Source: Oscillospiraceae bacterium
GTDB taxonomy: Bacteria; Bacillota; Clostridia; Oscillospirales; Ruminococcaceae
Assembly: GCA_022511485.1 (NCBI GenBank)
Contig: JAFLUJ010000014.1
Coordinates: 1-22,587 of the forward strand
Reading direction: 5' to 3'
DNA length: 22,587 nt
Within the stretch, counting starts at the first letter, position 1; each line of letters opens with the position of its first letter. Positions 1-5,726 of this stretch are shown piece by piece. The position numbers were made by a program, and so were the translations under genes. The notes under the pieces are model-generated. The model worked only from the letters and a program-made list of their open reading frames with translations, did no database searches and was not told the origin of the DNA.

Positions 1-584
1 ATAGACTTGAAGACCTCCTGATTATAGGAGCTTGACTCAATATTGCTTATGATAGCACGGTCTATTTTTATAATATCCGGATTCACCAGCATGATACGGT
101 TCATGGTCTCCAGACCCTCGGACACATTGTCAAGGGCGATGAGAAATCCCTGGGAGCGGTAATAGTCCACGAACATCATAAGATCGTAGCTGTCCCTGAC
201 GTGGGATTCGTTAAGCTCAATGACGATATTTTCCGATGGTATCCCGTATTCGTTTGCGGTACGGAGTATCTCTCCGTTGCCGGGGACAACATCGTTAAGC
301 ACTGAGGTCTCGAAATTTATAAAAAGCATAGGCGCGGATTTATTTTCTGCAAAAGCGGACATAGCCTTTTCGCGGCAAAGTCTGTCTATAGCCAGGACAG
401 TACCCTGCTCCTTTGCATAGTTGAAAAGGAAATACGGAGATACGACCTCGCCGCCGTAGTCGCCTCTTGCAAGGGCTTCAATCCCGATGGTCTTTTTTGT
501 GTTCAGGGAATATATAGGCTGAAATTCAACAAAGATGTCCTTATTTTCAATGACTTCCCGAACGATCTCAGGTGTTATTTTCAT
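1..584 (-). CDS. EAL-domain c-di-GMP phosphodiesterase-like protein (partial, 3' end outside window)
   Basis: EAL domains hydrolyse cyclic di-GMP to pGpG. Reading the minus strand from the ATG at 584 gives an open frame of about 194 residues that runs off the window. It contains FQPIY, the signature EAL within GIEALARG, the INFE metal-ligand asparagine, the IELNE glutamate and IIKID. There is almost nothing before the EAL domain, so it starts at the N-terminus. The loop-6 motif that is usually DDFGTG reads DNVSEG here: the second metal-binding Asp is Asn and the loop differs, so full activity is uncertain and a c-di-GMP-binding or weak enzyme is possible. The start is supported by GGAGG five bases upstream. 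It overlaps the 3' end of the upstream small membrane protein gene by 17 bp, which suggests translational coupling. Confidence 0.85.
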   Translation of the reverse strand, partial: MKITPEIVREVIENKDIFVEFQPIYSLNTKKTIGIEALARGDYGGEVVSPYFLFNYAKEQGTVLAIDRLCREKAMSAFAENKSAPMLFINFETSVLNDVVPGNGEILRTANEYGIPSENIVIELNESHVRDSYDLMMFVDYYRSQGFLIALDNVSEGLETMNRIMLVNPDIIKIDRAIISNIESSSYNQEVFKS

Positions 585-927
585 AGCAGCCTCCGGTTAC
601 AATCTTTTCGCAAATCTTATCATAAATATAGTATAGCTTCTGTACTCCGTTTTCAAGGAAATAGTAATGACCTATGTATGGAACGAGCAGTATAAGCATA
701 AGTGCTGCCGCTGCAAGCATACCCATATTTTCCGACACCAGAAAGGCGGTGAAGCACATTATCATAAGCAGGGCAAACATCATTGTAACAAGAAAATGTA
801 TAAGTCTTTCGTGCTGCATAAACTGTATCTTGACAAGTATCTCTTTTTTCAGCTCCGGAAAATCCGAGTTCTCATTTTCCAGTGCAGCAAGCATGGATTT
901 GATATAGTCTCCGAAATATTTTCCCAT
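568..927 (-). CDS. small two-helix membrane protein coupled to the EAL gene
   Basis: This 119-residue protein is not from a family I recognise. Residues 1-40 are charged and cytoplasm-like, followed by two hydrophobic segments at about 43-63 and 69-88 separated by a very short turn, then a polar C-terminal tail. The ATG at 927 follows AAGGGAGAT and lies about 45 nt below a strong promoter. Its stop overlaps the start of the EAL-domain gene, so the two are probably made in a fixed ratio. I infer that the protein may anchor or modulate the c-di-GMP enzyme at the membrane; the evidence for that is only the overlap. Confidence 0.75.
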   Translation of the reverse strand: MGKYFGDYIKSMLAALENENSDFPELKKEILVKIQFMQHERLIHFLVTMMFALLMIMCFTAFLVSENMGMLAAAALMLILLVPYIGHYYFLENGVQKLYYIYDKICEKIVTGGCYENNT

Positions 928-978
928 GATGATCTCCCTTCTTTGAAAAAAGTATAATGCGCAAATTATCTCATTATC

Positions 979-1007
979 ATTATATCACATACAGTAAAAT
1001 TTTTCAA
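979..1007 (-). promoter_or_regulatory. sigma-A type promoter for the membrane protein/EAL operon
   Basis: On the minus strand TTGAAA (1007-1002) is followed after exactly 17 bp by TATAAT (984-979). Transcription would start near 972, giving a leader of about 45 nt. Confidence 0.8.
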
Positions 1008-1099
1008 TGGGTTTTTAAAATTTTCCCATAAAAAACAGGGGTCTGAATAAGACTGATAATGGTACAGAAACAATTATGTTTCCGTGTCGTACTTTACAT

Positions 1100-1143
1100 T
1101 TTCCGAAAGGTGTATAATCGGAAAGGGTAAAGGCTCAGCCTTT
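1100..1143 (-). terminator. weak hairpins after the amidohydrolase gene
   Basis: Downstream of the amidohydrolase stop the minus strand reads AAAGGC-TGA-GCCTTT (1143-1129), then a second hairpin TTTCCG/CGGAAA (1124-1100). Neither has a convincing T-tract on the minus strand, so this is a tentative transcript end. Confidence 0.3.
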
Positions 1144-1160
1144 TCAGATCCCTGTTTGAT

Positions 1161-1946
1161 TTAATGAGAAAGCATTCTTTCCGCATTTTTATAGAGTATC
1201 ATTTCCCGTTCTTCATCGTTAAGAGGTATCTTGTCGAACATTTCAAGCTCGTCCCTGGCTGTCCACATGGGATAGTCAGTACCGAAAAGTACGTTTTCTA
1301 CTCCGTAAATGTCAATAAGCTCCCGGGCGTGCTCCGGCGTCATGGAATAAAGCGAGCTTGATGTATCCACCCACAGATGTCTGCCTCCCAGAGTTTTCGC
1401 TGCATCGTCCCATTCTGACCAGCCTCCGAAGTGAGCTCCGATAACTTCAAGCTTGGGAAATGCATCAAGAACATTAAGAAGCCGGCGCGGCTTGGAGTAG
1501 TCAGTCCTGTGATCTCCCATATGGATAAGTATTGGCAGTCTGCCTTCGATGACCTCGTAAATTTTCATGGCGTTTTTATCGTCAATGTTGAACTGCTGAA
1601 AGTCCGGGTGTATTTTAACTCCCTTTAGCCCCAGAGAAATGGCTCTGTCGATCTCCTTTTCGATGTCCTGATAGTCGGGATGCATAGCTGCGAATCCGAT
1701 AAGCTTGTCGGGATGCTCATTTACACTTCCGGAAATAAAGTTATTTATGCTTTCCACCTGCGCCGGACTGGTGGCAACAGACTGGACGATAAACCTGTCG
1801 ATCCCGGCGTCGCCGCCAATTTTTATCAGAGTATCAACTGTGCCGTCAAGATGCATTTCAAGTCCGCTGTAGAATGAACCGACCCCCGCCACAGCTTTTG
1901 CGGCGATCTTAGCAGGATATATATGAGCGTGTGCGTCGATTATCAT
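1161..1946 (-). CDS. metal-dependent amidohydrolase, TIM-barrel (amidohydrolase 2 family)
   Basis: This 261-residue protein matches the amidohydrolase-2 (PF04909, ACMSD-like) fold of metal-dependent hydrolases and decarboxylases. Metal ligands are visible: HxH in IDAHAHIYP (H6, H8), KIHP (H113), the strand-end histidine in LIHMGD (H142), AHFGG (H172) and the catalytic Asp in LFGTDYPMW (D224). The substrate cannot be told from sequence. I chose the ATG at 1946; a GTG at 1952 is also possible because the AGGAAAGGAAG ribosome binding region suits either. The gene starts 39 bp after the MATE transporter stop, so both are probably on one transcript from the MATE promoter. A link between transported compound and hydrolase substrate is possible but not shown. 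Confidence 0.88.
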   Translation of the reverse strand: MIIDAHAHIYPAKIAAKAVAGVGSFYSGLEMHLDGTVDTLIKIGGDAGIDRFIVQSVATSPAQVESINNFISGSVNEHPDKLIGFAAMHPDYQDIEKEIDRAISLGLKGVKIHPDFQQFNIDDKNAMKIYEVIEGRLPILIHMGDHRTDYSKPRRLLNVLDAFPKLEVIGAHFGGWSEWDDAAKTLGGRHLWVDTSSSLYSMTPEHARELIDIYGVENVLFGTDYPMWTARDELEMFDKIPLNDEEREMILYKNAERMLSH

Positions 1947-1985
1947 AATCACGACTTCCTTTCCTAAGATTTTATACTATATTAT

Positions 1986-3347
1986 TTAATGTGAGATCTT
2001 AAAGCTTGCGTTTTTCCAGTTTCCTCTGAAATAGAAGAAAGCTGCAAGTCCTGCTGAAAGCACCCAGCCGATTGGCCATGCCCAGAGGAAGGCTGCGAAG
2101 CCCATGAACGGCACAAGAATGTATGCAATGACCACTCGCAGGAGCAGGTCGCTGAATGTGGACGCCATAAAGGAACGTATAGCTCCCGCGCCACGGAGAA
2201 CTCCGTCCGAGATCAGCTTTACTCCCAGTATGGCGTAAAACGGAGCAGCCGCCCTAAGGAAGGACGCTCCTGCACCAAGGGCTTCTGCGGAGGGCTCTTT
2301 TGAGAAAAATCCTATCATGCTGTCCGCAAAAACAAGGTATCCTATCCAGAAGGGGATAAGACATATTACTGTGAAAGCAAATCCGGACTTATATCCGGAA
2401 GGGATACGCTCCGGCTTTTCCGCTCCGATGTTCTGGGCGGTAAAGGAGCTTACTCCGTTTGAAATACAAGATATGATATTAACGGCGAAGGTATTGAGCT
2501 TTATCGCTGCTGAGTATCCTGCAAGAATTGCAGGTCCCATATCGTTTACAAGACCCTGTATGAGCAGGTTTCCCACAGATACAAAGCTGTGCTGACATAT
2601 GGTAGGTATTGCGATCCTGCTTATTGTCCTGAGCATATGATTTGAAAACCTGGGACTGCGGTGAGGGGTCTCTATTTTTTTAAGTCTGAAAAACAGGGTG
2701 ACAGCCGCAAGGATGGCGGATATTCCCTGTGCGATAAATGTTGCCCATGCTACACCGGCAACTCCCATTTGCAGGGGGATGACCATAATAAGGTCGAGAA
2801 TGATATTTCCTATGGACGAGGCTATAAGGAAAATAAGGGGAGTTTTTGAATCTCCCAGAGCGGTGAAAATTCCGGTACAGATATTGTAAAGAAAAAGGAA
2901 GATAAGTCCGGCTATGTAAATTCGCAGATATAATGCAGAGTCGTCAAAAATTTCAGGCTTGGTGTGGAGCGCGGTCATTATGGGGTCACAGCAGAACAGT
3001 CCGGCGACTGTGAGAATGGCGGCAAGGATCATTGTGGTGATAAGCGATGTGGAGACCGCTGTTTTCATCCGGACGTATTCCTTTGCACCGAAAAGCTGGG
3101 AAATGACCACTGCGCAGCCGGAATTTATCCCGTTGGCGATCTGGATGAAAAGCATTGTGACCGGGTAGGAAGCTCCTACAGCTGCAAGGGCAAGCTCTCC
3201 ATCGGCGGGAGTGGCTCCCGCATAGTTTCCCGCGATAACGCTGTCGCAAATATTGTACATCTGCTGAAAAATTATACTTATAAGCAGCGGCAAAGTGAAC
3301 CGCCATAAAAGAGAAGACGGCTTTCCTTTGGTCAGGTCTGTTATCAA
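1986..3347 (-). CDS. MATE family multidrug/Na+ (or H+) antiporter, TTG start
   Basis: MATE transporters export cationic drugs or metabolites using Na+ or H+ gradients across the cytoplasmic membrane. The 453-residue product has about 12 hydrophobic segments and the typical MATE opening LLWRFTLPLLISIIFQQ, followed by MYNICDSVIAG. The open frame extends upstream to an ATG at 3431, but that ATG lies upstream of the -10 box of a clear promoter (3390-3418), so it cannot be in the mRNA. The start is a TTG at 3347 preceded by AGGAGG with a 7-nt spacer, and this gives the usual family length of about 450. Downstream is the amidohydrolase gene. The substrate is unknown. Confidence 0.92.
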   Translation of the reverse strand: MITDLTKGKPSSLLWRFTLPLLISIIFQQMYNICDSVIAGNYAGATPADGELALAAVGASYPVTMLFIQIANGINSGCAVVISQLFGAKEYVRMKTAVSTSLITTMILAAILTVAGLFCCDPIMTALHTKPEIFDDSALYLRIYIAGLIFLFLYNICTGIFTALGDSKTPLIFLIASSIGNIILDLIMVIPLQMGVAGVAWATFIAQGISAILAAVTLFFRLKKIETPHRSPRFSNHMLRTISRIAIPTICQHSFVSVGNLLIQGLVNDMGPAILAGYSAAIKLNTFAVNIISCISNGVSSFTAQNIGAEKPERIPSGYKSGFAFTVICLIPFWIGYLVFADSMIGFFSKEPSAEALGAGASFLRAAAPFYAILGVKLISDGVLRGAGAIRSFMASTFSDLLLRVVIAYILVPFMGFAAFLWAWPIGWVLSAGLAAFFYFRGNWKNASFKISH

Positions 3348-3389
3348 AAGCCCGCCTCCTTTCAGAAATTGGCTTCTTTCATCAATAAT

Positions 3390-3418
3390 ATTATACCCCT
3401 TTCGGAAAAATTTATCAA
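3390..3418 (-). promoter_or_regulatory. promoter of the MATE-amidohydrolase unit
   Basis: Minus-strand TTGATA (3418-3413), a 17-bp spacer, then TATAAT (3395-3390). The expected start point near 3383 lies about 36 nt before the TTG start codon and excludes the upstream ATG at 3431. Confidence 0.8.
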
Positions 3419-3461
3419 ACAAATTTTGCACAAATTTCTAAATAAAATCCGGAGGATTTTT

Positions 3462-3521
3462 TATACTATTCTTAAACTAAAACATAGACAATGTCTGTTA
3501 TTCAGATTTGAAACAGTATTA
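3462..3521 (+). repeat. dispersed palindromic element, copy A (60 bp, internally deleted)
   Basis: It begins TATACTATTCTTAAACTAAAAC and ends with a GATTTGAAACAGTATTA-type terminus. These are nearly the same ends as copy C at 20762-20906. Copy A corresponds to the left end of copy C up to its first hairpin arm fused to the right arm of its last hairpin, as if the middle had been lost. It has no coding capacity and lies between the MATE promoter and a terminator. Confidence 0.7.
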
Positions 3522-3530
3522 CAAGAAACA

Positions 3531-3556
3531 AAAAAACGCCGCGGACGGCGTTTTTG
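3531..3556 (-). terminator. intrinsic terminator of the repeat-protein gene
   Basis: A 10-bp perfect stem AAAAACGCCG / CGGCGTTTTT around the loop CGGA. It lies about 60 bp beyond the stop of the minus-strand gene at 3618 and would work in either direction because A-tracts and T-tracts flank the stem. Confidence 0.85.
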
Positions 3557-3617
3557 ACAGTTATGAAATTTCTGATATGTACTGACGGAAACGGGTCGTC
3601 CGGCAGCGATGGTCAGT

Positions 3618-4340
3618 TCAGGTAAGCTCGATCTCTGCTGCGGTTATCTCCCCGTAATCAAGGTCATTGGAGTAATCGAAGATGTCGTCTTCCTCCTCGT
3701 CCTCGCCGCCGGAAAACTGAAATTGGTTCAGCTCGTCCATGTCAAGTGTGGAGGTATCTATTCCCTCGGTCTCTGTTATCACCTTGGCATTTGCTGCGGA
3801 AGCCTGCTCTTGTTCGTACAGTATCCTATCAGTATCAAGAGTTTCGGTATCAATACTCTGGGTTTTTTCAATGGGCTTGCGGTTCGCTGCGGAAGCCTGT
3901 TCCTGCTCATACAGTATCTTTTCGGTATCAATGGCTTCCGTTTCAATGCCCTGGGTCTTTTCGATGGGCTTGCGGTTGGCAGCGGAAGCCTGTTCCTGCT
4001 CATACAGTATCTTTTCAGTGTCAATAGTCTCAGTTTCAATGCTCTGAGTTTTTTCAACGGGTTTGCGAGTCGCCGCAGATGCCTGCTCCTGCTCGTAAAG
4101 GATCTTGTCTGTGTCAAGGGTCTCCGTGTCTATCTCTGTGGCGTGCTGCTCGACGGGGACGCTTCCGCTTGCCTGTTTAGTCTCGGAAGCTTTCGGAGCT
4201 TCGGCAGCCTTGGGTTTTTCCGGTCTGGCGAAAAAGTCGTCCGGCTGGACAGGCTGCTTGATACCTGAAAGCGACTGAGTATTAGCAGAGGAAACAGATC
4301 CGGTAGAAGCCGGCTTATTTTTTTTGAGAAAATCAAACAT
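3618..4340 (-). CDS. acidic protein with four 31-residue tandem repeats, unknown function
   Basis: I do not recognise this 240-residue protein. Residues 1-69 are a Pro/Ala/Ser/Lys-rich linker beginning MFDFLKKNK. Residues 70-193 are four 31-residue repeats of the pattern I-[DE]-T-E-x-[LI]-D-T-[DE]-[KR]-ILYEQEQASAA-x-RKP-[VI]-EKTQ, and a degenerate fifth start (IDTSTLDMDEL) follows at 194. The tail (211-240) is strongly acidic. There is no signal peptide or membrane segment, so it is probably cytoplasmic and partly disordered or helical. The longer frame up to 4403 is rejected because that ATG overlaps the -10 box; the ATG at 4340 follows AAAGGAG at 8 nt. The gene stands alone with its own promoter and terminator and is bracketed by two copies of a dispersed element. 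Confidence 0.8.
   Translation of the reverse strand: MFDFLKKNKPASTGSVSSANTQSLSGIKQPVQPDDFFARPEKPKAAEAPKASETKQASGSVPVEQHATEIDTETLDTDKILYEQEQASAATRKPVEKTQSIETETIDTEKILYEQEQASAANRKPIEKTQGIETEAIDTEKILYEQEQASAANRKPIEKTQSIDTETLDTDRILYEQEQASAANAKVITETEGIDTSTLDMDELNQFQFSGGEDEEEDDIFDYSNDLDYGEITAAEIELT
3762..4133 (-). repeat. four in-frame 93-bp tandem repeats
   Basis: The units are 4133-4041, 4040-3948, 3947-3855 and 3854-3762 on the minus strand, each coding for 31 residues. Units two and three are almost identical at DNA level, which suggests recent expansion. The repeats are coding and not CRISPR spacers, because there is no unique spacer between units. Confidence 0.85.
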
Positions 4341-4393
4341 AATAAAAACTCCTTTGTTTGAATGAGAATCTATATTTGCAATATTCCATTTAA

Positions 4394-4422
4394 ATTTTAC
4401 CATATTTATTATATTTAGTCAA
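4394..4422 (-). promoter_or_regulatory. promoter of the repeat-protein gene
   Basis: Minus-strand TTGACT (4422-4417), a 17-bp spacer and TAAAAT (4399-4394). The leader to the ATG at 4340 is about 48 nt. Confidence 0.75.
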
Positions 4423-4459
4423 GAATAAATGGAAAATTTATTAAAGTAATTTCATAAGT

Positions 4460-4563
4460 TAGTATTGAACGGCTTCCCGGGCGGCTGCGCCGCCATGCCG
4501 CATACTATGTATAGGTTGAATCAAAACATTGACTTGTCAATGTTTTGATTCAGGAATAGTATA
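4460..4563 (-). repeat. dispersed palindromic element, copy B (about 104 bp)
   Basis: Read on the minus strand it begins TATACTATTCCTGAATC, then a hairpin with arms AATCAAAACATTGAC and its complement, then TATACATAGTATGCGGCATGG, a GGCGGC-GCA-GCCGCC hairpin, and an end resembling TCAATACTAAC. Order and sequence match the first three hairpin modules of copy C at 20762-20906; the fourth module is absent. It directly abuts the T-tract of the small RNA terminator. Confidence 0.75.
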
Positions 4564-4596
4564 AAAAGAAAGTGGCTCTGTCTTTGGGACAGAGCC
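4561..4596 (-). terminator. strong intrinsic terminator of the minus-strand small RNA
   Basis: A 9-bp GC-rich stem GGCTCTGTC / GACAGAGCC (4596-4588 and 4582-4574) with a 5-nt loop, followed on the minus strand by ACTTTCTTTTT. The plus strand lacks a T-tract after the stem, which fixes the direction. Confidence 0.85.
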
Positions 4597-4755
4597 GAAG
4601 ATTATGATATAGGATTATTGGGGGGTTCCGCAAACCGTAGGGGTAAACGATTTGCGGTGAGTTCTTTTATACGGCTTGCGCCGGGGACTTAAAGGGGTAA
4701 ATAAGTCCGCAATATAAAAGCACTTGGGGGATTTGTACTGTTTTTCAAGTACAAA
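4561..4755 (-). ncRNA. candidate small RNA with repeated C-rich loops
   Basis: This stretch has no ORF but a full transcription unit on the minus strand. In order: hairpin 1 (4756-4748 with 4739-4731); single-stranded TCCCCCAAG; an 8-bp helix CTTTTATA/TATAAAAG (4720-4713 with 4671-4664) enclosing hairpin 2a GGACTTA/TAAGTCC with loop TTTACCCCTT and hairpin 2b CGGC-GCAA-GCCG, a GNRA tetraloop; hairpin 3 with an 11-bp stem (4657-4647 with 4638-4628) and loop TTACCCCT; a run of six C; and the terminator. Two different stems present the same UUACCCCU loop. C-rich loops of this kind are known from Firmicute small RNAs such as RsaE and LhrC that pair with Shine-Dalgarno regions. I do not recognise the family. 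A structured leader or 3' UTR of the lipoprotein mRNA is the alternative. Confidence 0.65.
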
Positions 4756-4790
4756 TATATGATAATCCATAATTGTGTAAATCATGTGAA
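4754..4790 (-). promoter_or_regulatory. candidate promoter(s) of the small RNA
   Basis: Two overlapping readings fit. TTCACA (4790-4785) with a 17-bp spacer to GATTAT puts the start near 4755 and includes hairpin 1. TTTACA (4781-4776) with a 16-bp spacer to TATATT (4759-4754) puts the start near 4747 and would cut hairpin 1. Confidence 0.5.
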
Positions 4791-4791
4791 A

Positions 4792-4970
4792 GAATGTTGA
4801 AATGAAAGAGAAATATCACAAATTTCTTCAAAGAATATAATGCCTTAATTTATCAGAAAATGTTAAAAACTATGTTAAAAATGTTGGAAAATGTCGGATT
4901 GTTGAAAGTCTGAGCGCGAAATAGCAGGGAATTGCAGGCTGTTTTCAACATTTTCCACCGGTTTTCCACA
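4792..4970. other. AT-rich stretch with repeated ATGTT(G/A)AAA motifs and two TTTTCCAC motifs
   Basis: No gene is seen between 4763 and 4996. ATGTT-type motifs followed by A-rich bases occur at about 4792, 4857, 4870, 4878, 4888 (ATGTC), 4897 (ATTGTT) and, on the other strand, 4953-4945. Those between 4857 and 4905 are spaced about 9-12 bp, close to one helical turn. TTTTCCACC (4951-4959) and TTTTCCACA (4962-4970) are an 11-bp-spaced direct pair resembling DnaA boxes. The stretch lies just upstream of the small RNA promoter and could hold regulator sites. Confidence 0.4.
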
Positions 4971-4996
4971 CTTTTTTGACAAAAAAAGGCTGGGAT

Positions 4997-5680
4997 TCAC
5001 TGTTCAGTTTCCACTATACTGATAGTCGTTTCCAGGGACTGCACAGCCGTTTCTTCGGACTGTACAGTCTGCTCTTCTGTTCCGGACATCGGAGCGCTCT
5101 GTTCTGTCTGAGCAGTCTGACCTGACTGGGATGAAGGATCGGTAACGGTTATTATACTGAAGCCTCGGAGCTCGCAGAATATCCCTGCCGAGGGTATCTC
5201 TACAGCTGTGGGGGTAAGGCTCTGAGGCTCAAATATCAGCTTGTATGTGCCTCCGGAGAATTCCCCGGAGAAAATTTTTCCGTCCTCACTGTCAGTACAG
5301 GACAGCGTTCCTGCGGCAGCAGCGCTGTCAACTGCTTTGAATATCTGGGCAAATACTGCTCCGCTGTTTATGTCCTCCATGGCTATTTCCATGGTAAGTC
5401 CGTCAAGCTCCGCAGTTACTCCCTCGTCATTATAGGATATGTTAAGACCCTCCAGAGTTTCCGGAGCAGTAACAGCCATATTCCATATTCCCATTCCGTA
5501 ACGCTTTACAGTCCCCTCAAATTCAAGCTCACCTGCCTGTACCTTTACATCTGACTGAAAGGGTACATTCAGATCAGGGGATTTTACAAGTATCCCTCCA
5601 TCCTTACATCCTGTACAAAATAAAACTGATATTACTAAAAGTATAGAGATAATAACGATACCTCGTCCGTTTTTGCGCAT
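4997..5680 (-). CDS. secreted lipoprotein of unknown function
   Basis: This 227-residue protein has a type II signal peptide: basic MRKNGRG, a hydrophobic core, and the lipobox FCTGC with the lipidated cysteine at residue 25. The mature part (about 35-175) looks like a beta-rich domain with repeated short hydrophobic strands, reminiscent of LolA-type or other envelope lipoproteins of Clostridia, but I cannot name it. Residues about 180-227 form a Ser/Thr/Gln/Glu-rich low-complexity tail. It sits on the outer face of the membrane. The start at 5680 has GGAGGG seven bases upstream, and that site is the 3' arm of the terminator hairpin after nnr, so expression may depend on read-through or hairpin opening. 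Confidence 0.85.
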   Translation of the reverse strand: MRKNGRGIVIISILLVISVLFCTGCKDGGILVKSPDLNVPFQSDVKVQAGELEFEGTVKRYGMGIWNMAVTAPETLEGLNISYNDEGVTAELDGLTMEIAMEDINSGAVFAQIFKAVDSAAAAGTLSCTDSEDGKIFSGEFSGGTYKLIFEPQSLTPTAVEIPSAGIFCELRGFSIITVTDPSSQSGQTAQTEQSAPMSGTEEQTVQSEETAVQSLETTISIVETEQ

Positions 5681-5711
5681 AAAAAAGCCCTCCGTTTTTT
5701 TGAACAGAGGG
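5681..5711 (-). terminator. terminator hairpin after nnr that contains the lipoprotein Shine-Dalgarno site
   Basis: On the minus strand CCCTCTGTT (5711-5703), loop CAAAAA, AACGGAGGG (5696-5688; one U-G pair), then CTTTTTT and directly the ATG of the lipoprotein gene. The T-tract is the spacer between the GGAGGG site and the start codon. Confidence 0.75.
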
Positions 5712-5726
5712 ACTTACACCAATGCC

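Noticed and set aside
3762..4133. Regular 93-bp repeats as a possible CRISPR array
   Set aside because: Repeats are contiguous, in frame and coding, with no unique spacers and no cas genes nearby.
3609..4268. 219-residue plus-strand frame opposite the repeat-protein gene
   Set aside because: It is the antisense of a repeat array, lacks a ribosome binding site and promoter, and its repeats only mirror the minus-strand coding repeats.
4561..4760. Plus-strand reading of the hairpin cluster as a CsrA-binding RNA with GGGG loops
   Set aside because: The plus strand has no T-tract after the terminal stem and no promoter; loops lack the ANGGA core. The minus strand has both signals.
4951..4970. 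TTTTCCACC/TTTTCCACA pair as a replication origin
   Set aside because: Only two weak DnaA-box-like sites and no dnaA, dnaN or other origin genes in the window.
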